A stretch of DNA of 64,000 nt. It comes from Pyricularia pennisetigena. Taxonomy: Eukaryota; Ascomycota; Sordariomycetes; Magnaporthales; Pyriculariaceae. Below, one piece after another: positions 1 through 9,190 of the stretch. The notes under the pieces are model-generated. The model was not told where the DNA came from, ran no database searches, and saw nothing but the letters and a program-made list of their open reading frames with translations. Each line of letters starts with the position of its first letter. Position 1 is the first letter of the stretch. Made by a program: the position numbers and the translations under genes. The DNA lies in NCBI RefSeq assembly GCF_004337985.1, contig NC_043744.1:6027189-6091188 (forward strand), given 5' to 3'.

Positions 1-2973
1 GACAACGCTAAACAATGCGGCCCGAAGACGAACCATCAATTCATCAAGGAATGGCTCGCAAGTCACAAGAGGCGAATAACCGCTGACCATGTCGATCTTT
101 CCGCCCTCATTTCTACACTTTTGCCCACAAAACGCCCAGATCGAGTCTATTCTATACAGATCAAGAGACTCACCAGCATCGTCGCACGTGCTCATCACCT
201 TGGACGCACTCGCGTCCTGCAACTCGAAGCCTGGCAGCAACCAGGTAGCGGAAAGGACTTTGCAGAGTGTGTACGGGATGTACTCAGCGATACGCCCAAC
301 ACCTGCACTGCACCACTGATCACCGTCGAAGAAGTCGACGAGATACTCCATTGCATAGCTGCTCGGTCTCGCTTTAGCTCACCAAAAGTACAATCATATC
401 TACCCACTTCCGGTAGGACTGACGAGTGTCATGTTCGGTTGCAGCAGCTTTACAACCGCCTGGAACCCAACCAGGCCAAATGGCTTACTCGCTTGGTCCT
501 CAAAGACTGGTCACCCGTAGATCTGAACCCAACTCACATCCTCAAGGGCCTCGATCCGCTGCTCCCCGTGCTTCTCAAGATTTACGACGATGTACCTACC
601 GCCGTCAGTCGCCTCACGCAGCAACGTGGCGCGCGGGGAGTCACGACGTATGACGACAGCACCGGCACGGCGATTGCAAGTCTGGCAGCTCGCTTCAAGC
701 CGACGCTTGGCGTCAAAGTGGCAAGACAAGACTGGATCAAGGGCCGCAGCATCAAGCATTGCATGCAGATGGGCCGTGGACGCATGAGCGTCGAAAAGAA
801 GATGGACGGCGAATACTGTCAGGTCCACATCGATCTCTCCAAAGGCCCCAACTGCATACAGATATTCTCCAAGAGCGGCAAGGACAGCACAATCGACCGT
901 GTCAACTTGCATCCTGCCATCAGGGCGTCTCTGCAGATCGGGGGGACAAAACCTTGCCGTATCAAAACAGGATGCATTCTTGAAGGAGAGCTTGTAGTGT
1001 ACAGCGAAAAGGAGGGCACGATTCTTCCGTTTGAGAAGATCAGAAAGCACGTTTCCCGGGCTGGAACCTACTTTCATAGGTCCGACGATGACTCGCAGGC
1101 CCATCCCTGGGAGCGACTTATGATTGTCTACTACGACGTGTTGATGATAGATGACGAGTCCCTGCTGGGGGTGCGGCACTCCGACAGGTTCAAGAGACTC
1201 GAGCAACTAATCTCCTGCAGTCCTGGCGTGGCTGCTATTGTCCAGCGCCAAGTCATCGACTTTGATCAAAGCAGCCATGCAGCCTCGGATCTACGACGCG
1301 TCTTTGCTCAGTGCATCACATCACACGAAGAGGGCCTGGTCCTCAAGGCTGACGACCCTTATTTTGACTTTGGCGACATGCGCAAGATGTACTACTGCTG
1401 CGCCATCAAGCTCAAGAAGGAGTACGTCGGCAACTTTGGCGACGTTGGCGACTTTGCCATCGTTGGGGCCAGATACGACCCCGTCAAGGCCAAGGACTAC
1501 GACATGCCCAACCTCAGATGGACGCATTTTTACGTCGGCTGCTTGACCAACAAAGACAAGGTGCAGCAGATGGAAGAGCATCCACGCTTTGTCGTAGTCA
1601 ACGTCGTGGAGCTCAACAAGACGCAGATGGAGTATTTTGCAAAATACGTCAGCCCTGACTACGCCTCGATAGAGGATGCTCCAGATTCAGCACCGCTTCT
1701 ACACTTTGAGCGCGGAATCGACAACGGGAAGCGCCCATCCATCGCCTTTCCTCAGCCGCCTGTTTTTGACCTCCGTTGCTTCTCCTTTACCCGGGACGCC
1801 AACGTCGGAAAGCATTACACGATGCGGTTCCCAATGGTCAGCAAAATTCACTGTGATCGCACCTGGCGCGAAGCCGTCACTCTGGATGAGCTGCAGAAGA
1901 TGGCCAAGAGGGAGTTGGATTCTGCTCAACCCGACGATAGTCAAGAGCTCCAAGAGTGGATCGCTAGGCTGGAGAATGCAGATCCAGGTAGGGCCATAGG
2001 TATCAGCCAGGAGTCGGGGATGACACGTCAGACGACATCACAGGAGAGCCTTGGCTCGGATTTGTGTGCATTGGATGCTCTGGCTGCACGGGTCAGTCCT
2101 CGACCTGTTCCGACCGGCGACTCTTCCAAGCAGACGCCTGGACGTGCGGCGACGGCTTGCAAGCTTGGCACACCACCCGTCATCGACCTGACTATGTCAC
2201 CTCCAAAGAAGGCTGTGCTAAAGCGCAGGAGTACGGTACCAGATACCCGCTCCTCCAAGACCCGTCGCCTGGAACAGATCGACTTGAATCTCTGCAGCGA
2301 TACGGCTGCGACATCTCACAGGGCTGCCGAGGACGTCATCAGCTGTTCCGAGGATGCCAATGTTGAGGCAGATCCAAAAGTGCACGCCGGTGATTCGGTC
2401 ATCTTGTCGTCGTTTTCAGCTGACGGCGACGCCGGGCTGCCAAGTGCACCGGGCCAAGATGGACAGGGGACCAGCAAGGCCGGGAAATGTAAATATCACG
2501 GCAAAGACTGTGCATTCAAGGGCTGGGTGTTCCTCCTATCCCCCTGCGTGGCCGGATTCCCCTGGGTGACAGACGACCTCCTAGGCGGACACGGCGTGCA
2601 CAAGTTCGAGACGGACGTGGCAGCATGGAATGGATTCCTGGAAGCAGAAGACATGGCCATCGCGGCCGCGCGAGACAGACAAGAACGCCCGAGGCTCACC
2701 AAAAAGATGATCATCGTCGACGGGCGGCGCAGGGAGGCTACCCAAGACTTTCTGATGAAGATTGAGATGCGGCGCGAGGAGCGGCGGGAAAGGTACGGCA
2801 GGGCGGGCCTTGCCGAGGTCTTTGACTGGCGGGTCCTCGAGGTGGTCATGGACCGGGAGCGGTTGACTGCGAGTGGGAAAGGGGAGCGGAGGGGATCGCG
2901 ACTGGACAAGGAGAGGTGCGAATACGAGTTTAGGGACAAGATCTGGAGGAAGCATTACGTGGGGCTTGTTTGA
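1..2973 (+). CDS. ATP-dependent DNA ligase, DNA ligase IV-like, 5' partial
   Basis: The frame is open from base 1 to the TGA at 2971-2973, giving 990 visible residues, so the true start lies upstream of the window. The TTG at 121 is not a credible start because similar ligase sequence (STLLPTKRPDRVY) spans it. The order is an N-terminal DNA-binding/adenylation lead-in, then the nucleotidyltransferase core: motif I KMDGE with the AMP-accepting lysine at 799-801, motif III LEGELVVY near 976-999, motif IIIa near 1111-1158, motif IV EEGLVLK near 1327-1347 and motif V AIKLKKEY near 1402-1425. An OB-fold region follows, then a Ser/Pro-rich basic linker (about 1990-2470), and a C-terminal segment (2490-2950) that may be a degenerate BRCT domain. 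Ligases of this class seal nicks through a ligase-AMP intermediate, and DNA ligase IV acts in nuclear end joining. The weak C-terminus suggests a divergent fungal ligase-IV-like paralogue rather than canonical LIG4. No intron is needed. Confidence 0.88.
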   Translation, partial: DNAKQCGPKTNHQFIKEWLASHKRRITADHVDLSALISTLLPTKRPDRVYSIQIKRLTSIVARAHHLGRTRVLQLEAWQQPGSGKDFAECVRDVLSDTPNTCTAPLITVEEVDEILHCIAARSRFSSPKVQSYLPTSGRTDECHVRLQQLYNRLEPNQAKWLTRLVLKDWSPVDLNPTHILKGLDPLLPVLLKIYDDVPTAVSRLTQQRGARGVTTYDDSTGTAIASLAARFKPTLGVKVARQDWIKGRSIKHCMQMGRGRMSVEKKMDGEYCQVHIDLSKGPNCIQIFSKSGKDSTIDRVNLHPAIRASLQIGGTKPCRIKTGCILEGELVVYSEKEGTILPFEKIRKHVSRAGTYFHRSDDDSQAHPWERLMIVYYDVLMIDDESLLGVRHSDRFKRLEQLISCSPGVAAIVQRQVIDFDQSSHAASDLRRVFAQCITSHEEGLVLKADDPYFDFGDMRKMYYCCAIKLKKEYVGNFGDVGDFAIVGARYDPVKAKDYDMPNLRWTHFYVGCLTNKDKVQQMEEHPRFVVVNVVELNKTQMEYFAKYVSPDYASIEDAPDSAPLLHFERGIDNGKRPSIAFPQPPVFDLRCFSFTRDANVGKHYTMRFPMVSKIHCDRTWREAVTLDELQKMAKRELDSAQPDDSQELQEWIARLENADPGRAIGISQESGMTRQTTSQESLGSDLCALDALAARVSPRPVPTGDSSKQTPGRAATACKLGTPPVIDLTMSPPKKAVLKRRSTVPDTRSSKTRRLEQIDLNLCSDTAATSHRAAEDVISCSEDANVEADPKVHAGDSVILSSFSADGDAGLPSAPGQDGQGTSKAGKCKYHGKDCAFKGWVFLLSPCVAGFPWVTDDLLGGHGVHKFETDVAAWNGFLEAEDMAIAAARDRQERPRLTKKMIIVDGRRREATQDFLMKIEMRREERRERYGRAGLAEVFDWRVLEVVMDRERLTASGKGERRGSRLDKERCEYEFRDKIWRKHYVGLV

Positions 2974-3687
2974 ATTGCATAGGGACTGGTTTTTGCATTG
3001 CGTGGTGGGTGTTTTTATGTTGATGTAGAAGACGAGAATATGGATTATTAAAAGCCTTTACAAGGGTCCGACATTTGATCAAAGCTTGGGACCCTTGTCC
3101 ACCGAGTTTTTTTTTTTTTTTTTTCTTCCAAGGCCAAAAGGTACATGTCATTCCAGCACATACTGATAAGCATATTTCTTGCTTGAAAATGTTTAGTTTG
3201 GCGAGAAATATACAATCCCGCCGAGTAATCTGTTCAAGTACATGAGTTACAAAAGCCCCGGACCCATATATAGCAACGTCGGGCTCGCCGTTGCAGTGTT
3301 TATCCCGGCATTGAGACTCTGAATAACGATCACTGTTGAAGTGACACTCAAAATAAAAATTCGGCTTGTGTTCCTACTCAGTTGTGCGCATTGTCCAAGG
3401 CATGTTCTAATTATAGAACCCCAAGGGTCCTATGCGCCGGCGACCACACACACTACATGAGACGGTAGGTGTCTACTGTTCTAGCAGAACCTTTGAAGAG
3501 TTGTCTGTTTATAAAAAGAAGCAGGTTTTTCTCTGCTTGCGCCGTTTTCATTCGTCGGGGCACCTGTTGTATAATCCAACGTCGACAATCCCGCCTGGGC
3601 TTTGCATTTTTTTTTATTTCTTTTTATATAAATACATACATATATATATAAAACAGACCGCAGGCCAAAAAAAGAGGCGCTGCAAAG
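2974..3687. other. intergenic region, ligase 3' flank and promoter of the secreted-protein gene
   Basis: No convincing coding sequence. It holds a T-run at about 3108-3124 and, close to the downstream gene, an AT-rich TATATAAAT stretch at about 3625-3633, some 55-60 bases before the ATG at 3688. This could be a TATA element and is followed by a short AT dinucleotide run. The small reading frames here have no family resemblance that I recognise. Confidence 0.5.
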
Positions 3688-4647
3688 ATGAAATTCCCGT
3701 CACTGATCGCCATCTTTGCCGGGCTGGCAGGGGGCGTCGTAGCCGACGGCGGCCACCCACGACGCGGCCTCGAATCTGCAACATGGACAGCGCCGGAAAT
3801 TGTCGTACCTCACCGCGAGACGCTTGTAGCAGGAGGCGACCACCCGCCGGCGAAAGAGGTGCTGATGCGCACGTCGTCCTGGAACGTGCGGTTGCTTCCA
3901 ACGCCGTCGTCGCCGGTGGCGTCGGACACGGAGTGGTGCGACGGATTGGACGACAAGGGATTGCCCGAAGCGTCCGACAACAAGGGAGAAGCAGCGCTGC
4001 CCGGATCGCCGTCGGGGTTGTCGGCCGAGCCGCCGAACCCCCCGGCCGGCGTCGACCCGCACAAGCTGCAGGTCTGGGTCCGGATCGACACGGAACTGTG
4101 GCGCGATGAGGAGCTCGAAAACCCCATGGGCTTGCAGCACAGCGCCCTCAAGGCGCTCACGCAGGGCATGGGCGGCAGGCACGCCGACGTGGTCATCGGG
4201 AACAGGGATAAATGGTGGTGGGAATACGGCATGGCGTTCGATGATGGGGACTGGAAAAGTCGGGACAGCGCCGAGGGCCACCCTGTGATAGTCTACGCCA
4301 TCGATTTGAGCGGGAAATCCACATCGAGGTGGGAGTTCAAGGGCGTGATTGAGAGCCCGAGGATAAAGTGGCCTAATTCTCCCATCTTGACCAAGATAGG
4401 TAAGGGCTCTTCTTTTTTTTTTCTCCCCATCACGACGCTGCGTTTGTTTATGCCACTAACACCATTCTTGCCAATGACAGCCGCTTCAGTGGGAGCGGGG
4501 ACGTATTCCACCAAGGATTGGAACTGCCGTACATGGAGCGATAGGTTTGTAGAGAAGCTTAGACCTTTGATGATGCCGCAGCAGGGGCAATCAAGTAAAA
4601 GGCATCCCAAAACCCGCCGCGGGGGCCCACGGGCGCCCGTGGGCTAA
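3688..4647 (+). CDS. small secreted protein, effector candidate, C-terminus extended by a MITE
   Basis: The ATG at 3688 gives a signal peptide (MKFPSLIAIFAGLAGGVVA) with likely cleavage near residue 19-20. An intron is well supported at 4400-4480 (81 bp): donor GTAAGG, branch point CTAAC at 4456-4460, acceptor GACAG. It is a multiple of three without a stop, so the unspliced frame also stays open; I prefer join(3688..4399, 4481..4647), 292 residues. The mature protein is hydrophilic with a Pro/Gly/Asp-rich first third and a tryptophan-rich segment (DKWWWEYG, DGDWKSRD). It has few cysteines. The last 16 codons (KRHPKTRR and onward) lie in an inserted MITE (4597-4842). Without the insertion the frame would read Gln-Ser-Ser-stop. 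I recognise no domain. Role inferred from secretion signal and location only. Confidence 0.65.
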   Translation: MKFPSLIAIFAGLAGGVVADGGHPRRGLESATWTAPEIVVPHRETLVAGGDHPPAKEVLMRTSSWNVRLLPTPSSPVASDTEWCDGLDDKGLPEASDNKGEAALPGSPSGLSAEPPNPPAGVDPHKLQVWVRIDTELWRDEELENPMGLQHSALKALTQGMGGRHADVVIGNRDKWWWEYGMAFDDGDWKSRDSAEGHPVIVYAIDLSGKSTSRWEFKGVIESPRIKWPNSPILTKIGKGSSFFFLPITTLRLFMPLTPFLPMTAASVGAGTYSTKDWNCRTWSDRFVEKLRPLMMPQQGQSSKRHPKTRRGGPRAPVG

Positions 4648-4842
4648 AATTTTTCAAAAGCCCACGGCCCGCAGCTTATTTGCACGCCGTGGGGCATGTA
4701 GCTTTACATATATTTTAGGTTAATAAATACAAATCCCACAGTAAAAAAAAAAAAAAAAAAAACCACGGGCTCGTGGGCTTTTGGCCCGCGGGCCCTTCAA
4801 TTAAGCTTTTCGGGCCCCCGTGGGTGGGTTTTGGAATGCCTT
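4597..4842. mobile_element. MITE of about 246 bp with 8-bp target-site duplication
   Basis: Ends are inverted repeats: AAAAGGCATCCCAAAACCC on the left and, read in reverse complement, AAGGCATTCCAAAACCC on the right, with further GC-rich inverted-repeat sequence inside (GGGCCC-rich arms). The direct repeat AATCAAGT occurs at 4589-4596 and 4843-4850, an 8-bp target duplication as made by hAT-type transposases. The interior has an A-tract (about 4743-4762) and no coding potential. It is therefore a non-autonomous miniature element, probably hAT-mobilised. It sits exactly at the stop codon of the secreted-protein gene. Confidence 0.75.
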
Positions 4843-4850
4843 AATCAAGT

Positions 4851-5224
4851 TGACGGTTGCCATTTTCCGCTGTGCAATCACAAAGAGTGGGAGTTGCTGA
4901 GTTGTTAAAATCCCTTGAGTAAAACAAGATAGACTATAAAATTTACAAATTCTCTGTTGACAAGGCACCAGCATGACACAAAAGCTATTTTTGCCGAGAA
5001 TATCAACCCAAGCGATAGACAGAAAGGCATGGGCAAAGAGTGCGCCAATTGTGAGACCGGGCAGTCACAAGACCAGCTGGTTACCACGACGTTGAAAAGA
5101 CGGTTTCTCCCTATTTCATGTGAATATATATATATATACAAATTAAATCCGTTGCCAGAATCACCATCATGCTGTCCGGCTGGCGATTTCACAGGCTTTT
5201 GCCTCGTCTTCGTTTTCTTTGATT
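4851..5224. other. intergenic region between MITE and Pot2-like element
   Basis: AT-leaning noncoding sequence with a short TA dinucleotide run at about 5126-5137. It probably includes the former 3' flank of the secreted-protein gene. I see no supported gene. Confidence 0.4.
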
Positions 5225-5226
5225 TA

Positions 5227-5268
5227 ACGTTGGGCTCCACATCTCCGACCCCCCTAAAGTCCGGCCCC
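5227..5268 (+). repeat. left terminal inverted repeat of the Pot2-like element
   Basis: 42 bases, perfectly inverted relative to 7043-7084, directly preceded by the TA target site. Confidence 0.93.
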
Positions 5269-5377
5269 TAAAAATATCTACTCAGCCACGTCAACCCTTT
5301 GTTTTATTTTATAAATATCTAGACGAATTTTTCACTTTAGAACTTGCATTTTGAAGATTCTTGCTCCAAACTTTCCA

Positions 5378-6985
5378 ATGAAACAGTACACTGAAAATCA
5401 GCTTCTTGCTGCCATTTCTGACATAAGAAATGGCAAATCAGTTCACAAAACCTCGCAAAAATGGGGTATTCCTCGGAGTACCCTTCACGATCGTTTAAAG
5501 GGGGCCCAGTCAATTCAACAAGCGAAAAGATTTTGTCAAAGGCTTTCACAGGAGCAGGAGACCTATTTGGCAGATTGGGTACTTGCGCAGGCCGCGTTAG
5601 GCCTTCCGCCAACGCATCAAGAACTACGCTATTTTGCGGAACGAATTCTTCAGGCCGCCGGAGAAAGAAAAAGCCTTGGGAAACATTGGGTTAGCCGTTT
5701 TATAGCCCGATATCCAATTTTGAAAACCCAAAGGCCCCGGCGAATAGAAAATGCCCGGGTTAATGGGGCTACAACCGAGGTAATTAAATCTTGGTGGTCC
5801 TATTTGAAAAATCCCGTTATCGATACTATAAAACCGGCCAACCGTTGGAATATGGACGAAACAGGTATAATGGAAGGCAAAGGATCTAATGGCCTGGTGT
5901 TAGGGCGTAATAAAATCCGGCCATTACAGCGAAAAGAGCCTGGAACGCGGGGTTGGACGAGCATAATCGAATGTGTATCAGCTACGGGGGCTGTTATACC
6001 TCCCCTCGTTATATTTAAGGGGAAAAACGTACAGCAACAATGGTTTCCAGCTGATTTAAGTCCTTTCGATACCTGGCAATTTCATGCAACAGAAAACGGG
6101 TGGACAAATAATGAAACAGGTATCGAATGGTTAAAAAAGGTGTTTATTCCAAATACCCAACCTTTAACTCCTGAAAAGCGTTTATTAGTTCTCGACGGCC
6201 ACGGATCACACGTCAGCGACGAGTTTATGCTTGTTTGCCTCCAAAATAATATTCAGCTTTTATATTTACCTCCTCATTCGTCGCACGTTCTTCAACCGTT
6301 GGATTTATCGGTTTTTGGGCCGTTAAAGGAAGCTTATCGACGTCACCTGGGATTTGTAAACCAGTTTTGCTGTTCAACGGTTGTTGGGAAACGAAACTTT
6401 CTACTTTGCTATCGAAAAGCCAGATCAAAAGCATTTATAGCAAAAACCATTCAATCTGGTTGGCGTACGACGGGGTTATGGCCGGTGAACTTGGCAAAAC
6501 CACTTTTAAACCCGTTTTTATTAGAAAATAGCAACGCCAACGTCGAAAAAGGTAGAAATAACGGCTTCCAAAGGGATAAAACACCGGAAAGCCCAAACCA
6601 AAAAATTAACGACCAATCTTTACTTATTTGGAAAACCCCTAAAACGACCCGAGATATTCGACTTCAACTACAGGAAATTTCCCGGTCCGAAAAAAGTAAC
6701 GCCACTTCACGGCTTTTGTTTGCAAAAGTCCAAAAAAGCTTCGAAACCAAGGATATCTTATTGGCTGAAGCTCAGCAAAAAATCAGTTTGTTAAAAGCAA
6801 AATTGGAGGCGGTACGGCCGGTCAAAAGGAAAAGGGTAATTCCGGATCCCAACGAGCTTTTGGTCAGCAAAAAAAACGTTTATGAAGCACAGGAAAATAA
6901 TAGGGACTGTTTAGAGGATTTGAACGATGGAGAAGAGGTTAGCGAACCGGGAGAGCCTGACAATGATTGTATTATTGTGCGTTGA
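5378..6985 (+). CDS. Pot2-like transposase (DD35D)
   Basis: I choose the ATG at 5378 (MKQYTENQLL) instead of the in-frame ATG at 5351, because it gives 535 residues, the length known for Pot2 transposase, and starts directly with the first helix-turn-helix. Order: psq-type helix-turn-helix (about residues 1-50), CENP-B/Tc5-type DNA-binding domain (about 60-125, with KHWVSRFIARYP), then the DDE catalytic domain. Catalytic aspartates are D160 (WNMDETG), D273 (LVLDGHGSH) and D309 (LQPLDLSVFGP). The last two have 35 residues between them, the DD35D signature of Fot1/pogo elements. A coiled-coil-like segment follows near residues 450-485 and the tail is acidic. It cuts and pastes the element at TA sites. 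All three catalytic residues are present. Confidence 0.92.
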   Translation: MKQYTENQLLAAISDIRNGKSVHKTSQKWGIPRSTLHDRLKGAQSIQQAKRFCQRLSQEQETYLADWVLAQAALGLPPTHQELRYFAERILQAAGERKSLGKHWVSRFIARYPILKTQRPRRIENARVNGATTEVIKSWWSYLKNPVIDTIKPANRWNMDETGIMEGKGSNGLVLGRNKIRPLQRKEPGTRGWTSIIECVSATGAVIPPLVIFKGKNVQQQWFPADLSPFDTWQFHATENGWTNNETGIEWLKKVFIPNTQPLTPEKRLLVLDGHGSHVSDEFMLVCLQNNIQLLYLPPHSSHVLQPLDLSVFGPLKEAYRRHLGFVNQFCCSTVVGKRNFLLCYRKARSKAFIAKTIQSGWRTTGLWPVNLAKPLLNPFLLENSNANVEKGRNNGFQRDKTPESPNQKINDQSLLIWKTPKTTRDIRLQLQEISRSEKSNATSRLLFAKVQKSFETKDILLAEAQQKISLLKAKLEAVRPVKRKRVIPDPNELLVSKKNVYEAQENNRDCLEDLNDGEEVSEPGEPDNDCIIVR

Positions 6986-7042
6986 TAGGTTTACATTTAA
7001 ATCGGTTTATAAAAGGGGTATTTCGTCGTTACATTTTTCAAG

Positions 7043-7084
7043 GGGGCCGGACTTTAGGGGGGTCGGAGATGTGGAGCCCAACGT
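7043..7084 (-). repeat. right terminal inverted repeat of the Pot2-like element
   Basis: Perfect 42-base inverted copy of 5227-5268, followed by TA at 7085-7086. Confidence 0.93.
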
Positions 7085-7086
7085 TA

Positions 7087-8466
7087 CTCGATTCATGCCA
7101 AACAGCATAATATGCGCCTGGGTTGTAGTTTTCAGCCCATGTCTCCATCTCGTTCTGTTGCTACGCGCTTGCTGCATAAACGTAGAGACTGAAAGGGCAA
7201 TAAGGTGTACCGTGTATGTAACGCACATCATGGCTGTGTGGGTTTGAACGTTCTTGAACCTACTTTTTAGTTGTTTCTTGTCGGGGGTAGTGGTTGACGA
7301 GATTTGTAGTAGGGACGGCTGACTGGGAACTTGTGACAAACTCTAGCAACGAGGCTCAAGTAGGGAAGAGGGTTTGAAATAGCTTCGTCGGCTAAAGCCT
7401 CGTAAGTAGTCACATTCTTGAGATCACAAAGGATAATCATTCGTATTGATTCTATCCCTAGCAGCAGATTAAAGCACGCTTTATATATATAATTGTTGTG
7501 ATTTGCTTCATATATAAACTTTATGCTTGTTTATCCAAAGTAATATAGATTTTTATAAATAGTATATTGTAGGACCAGCCGAGAATTCCCTCCCCTGCAC
7601 TTTTGTATGCGCGGGCCCGGATAGCAACGCTTACGAGGCACACAGTGTTGGAACTTGGAAGATAGTGCCAAGGAGAGCATTTGACTCTTGCGAGTATGAT
7701 GATTTTATTTTCCGGTCAAGAAAATTGCAAATCCTTTTAGGCAGGGATCCATACGGACAGCCCAGATTTCACAAGTATGTATCCCCAGGTTTGTTGTAAA
7801 CCACACTAAATCTCATCGGTTGCGGATTGCCGAAAGCAAAGCTCGGCTGTAAACTGGGCACACAGCACGACTGCTTATCGGGCGATGATGCTCGGTTTAC
7901 GTTACGCCTGGGCTGGACAAGCCGAGATCCATCTTGGCTCTCTAACAGGATGTGTCGCAGTGGGCCGTGTATACAGTTTTCCTCGGGGAATAGAACAATG
8001 ACGCCATGGAACGCATATCCTTGGCTTCGGGGAGAAAGACATGTGTTTGTGGACCATGCAAGCTCGGAAGTGTCCCCAGAACAGGTCGGTCTGTAGGAAT
8101 AGTCTTGCGATCCACGGACCCTTGGGCCTTGGTGAATGAGAACAGAGCCCATATCCATATCTCGGATGTCGGCATTGGCAAGATAGCCTTGTGGACTTGG
8201 CAAGGACGGGAAGCTGGGCGGAATGGGGTTGGTTGGCCCTGAGCAACGTCAAGGGCTTACAGGGTTGCCTGGCGGCCGAGTCGAATACACAAACAGCAGG
8301 ATGCCCGGCTGGGACGGCTTGCGTGGCCCCACACACGGCGGACCGGGGTGGAACCCCCGAATACGTCGACTGTCGACTGGACAGACGGTCTCCTCGACAG
8401 TGCCTGCCGAGCAAGCTGGCCCGCTTTTGCGGTTGTCCAGGCCCCACCCGAGTCCCGGATTGCACG
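7087..8466. other. long intergenic region; possible decayed minus-strand coding segment
   Basis: No gene can be supported firmly. A minus-strand frame from about 8230 down to 7769 has protein-like composition (SGPTNPIPPSFPSLPSPQG, then YLANADIRDMDMGSV) and ends at a stop, but it lacks an ATG or signal sequence in frame. It could be the last exon of a spliced gene or a pseudogene. Plus-strand cysteine-containing frames in 7827-8577 overlap it and one runs into the neighbouring MITE. A family search with the minus-strand frame would decide. Confidence 0.25.
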
Positions 8467-8468
8467 TA

Positions 8469-8864
8469 CAGCACCTGTCCAAAGATTAACGCAACGATCC
8501 CCGACTCCCAACAAAAGTTGCCATTTTCAAAAACAAAAACTATGACTTTTCCAAGTTGGGAAATACACATTGGGTAAAATATTAAAATCACAATATTAGA
8601 TTTTGGAAAACAAAAGGCATTCCCTGTAACCCGCTATAATAGACTTTTTTTTCGGTTTTTATTCGTTGATATTCATGTCCGTAATTGCAATTTTAATTAA
8701 AGTTTTACACTATTACCATATACAATATAAAACCTTTCAAATTTTATCCATCCACGATTTTTTATCTGTCGACATTTTGGATTTACTTTGACATTCATGC
8801 TTGAAAATTTTAGAGTTTCGGCGCCATCTTGGGATCGTTGCGTTCGTTTTTCGAACAGGGGCTG
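8469..8864. mobile_element. MITE of about 396 bp with TA target site, mariner-like ends
   Basis: Imperfect terminal inverted repeats of about 36-38 bp: left CAGCACCTGTCCAAAG and right (reverse complement) CAGCCCCTGTTCGAAA, both continuing into AACGCAACGATCCC. TA flanks both ends (8467-8468, 8865-8866). The interior is AT-rich with no coding potential. CAG termini plus a TA duplication fit a Tc1/mariner-mobilised miniature element. Confidence 0.7.
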
Positions 8865-9040
8865 TACCGGACCACTGGGTCAAAATAACTAGGCGCGTAA
8901 AGACTGGCCCGCTTCCTCGGGTGGACGAACCATGGCTCACAAGGTGTCATATAAGCTTGGCTGTGTCATAGAAGAACAACAATGGACATTGTGATGTTCA
9001 CTTTTCTGGGCCGGTTTGCCTCAGTTTTGCTGGGCATCCC

Positions 9041-9048
9041 TATAAAGG
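9041..9048 (+). promoter_or_regulatory. TATA box of the secreted DUF protein gene
   Basis: TATAAAGG lies 143 bases before the ATG at 9191, in an otherwise GC-balanced upstream region that also has a pyrimidine stretch just downstream. Position fits a fungal TATA element with a leader of roughly 100 bases. The rest of 8867-9190 shows no gene. Confidence 0.5.
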
Positions 9049-9190
9049 ACGCAGGAGCCATGCCATTCTGCCGTGGTTCCCCCCCTGTATAATTATAATC
9101 TAGGCTTGAACAATCACTTGACTGCATCTCAGCTGTTCCGTCAGTTGTAACACCCGTTTCTCATACTATTCTCGAAAACGGCCGTTCAAG

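Larger units (their letters stand above)
5227..7084 (+). mobile_element. Pot2-like Fot1/pogo (Tc1/mariner superfamily) transposon, intact
   Basis: The 1,858-bp element has perfect 42-bp terminal inverted repeats (5227-5268 and 7043-7084, beginning ACGTTGGGCTCC) and a TA target duplication at 5225-5226 and 7085-7086. It carries one intact transposase gene. Length, repeat length and a 535-residue protein match what is known of Pot2 from the rice blast fungus (about 1.86 kb, about 43-bp repeats, 535 residues). It shows no RIP: the frame is open and CpA/TpG are abundant, in contrast with the relics after 17.7 kb. This points to a recent, possibly still mobile, insertion. Confidence 0.92.

Noticed and set aside
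511..1206. 231-residue frame opposite the ligase
   Set aside because: Shadow of the ligase coding strand; no domain or start context.
121..2973. Ligase start at 121
   Set aside because: The codon is TTG and the conserved ligase sequence continues in frame upstream to base 1; the gene is 5' partial.
8191..8577. Cysteine-rich 128-residue frame
   Set aside because: No signal peptide, conflicts with the opposite frame, and its end lies inside the MITE at 8,469-8,864.
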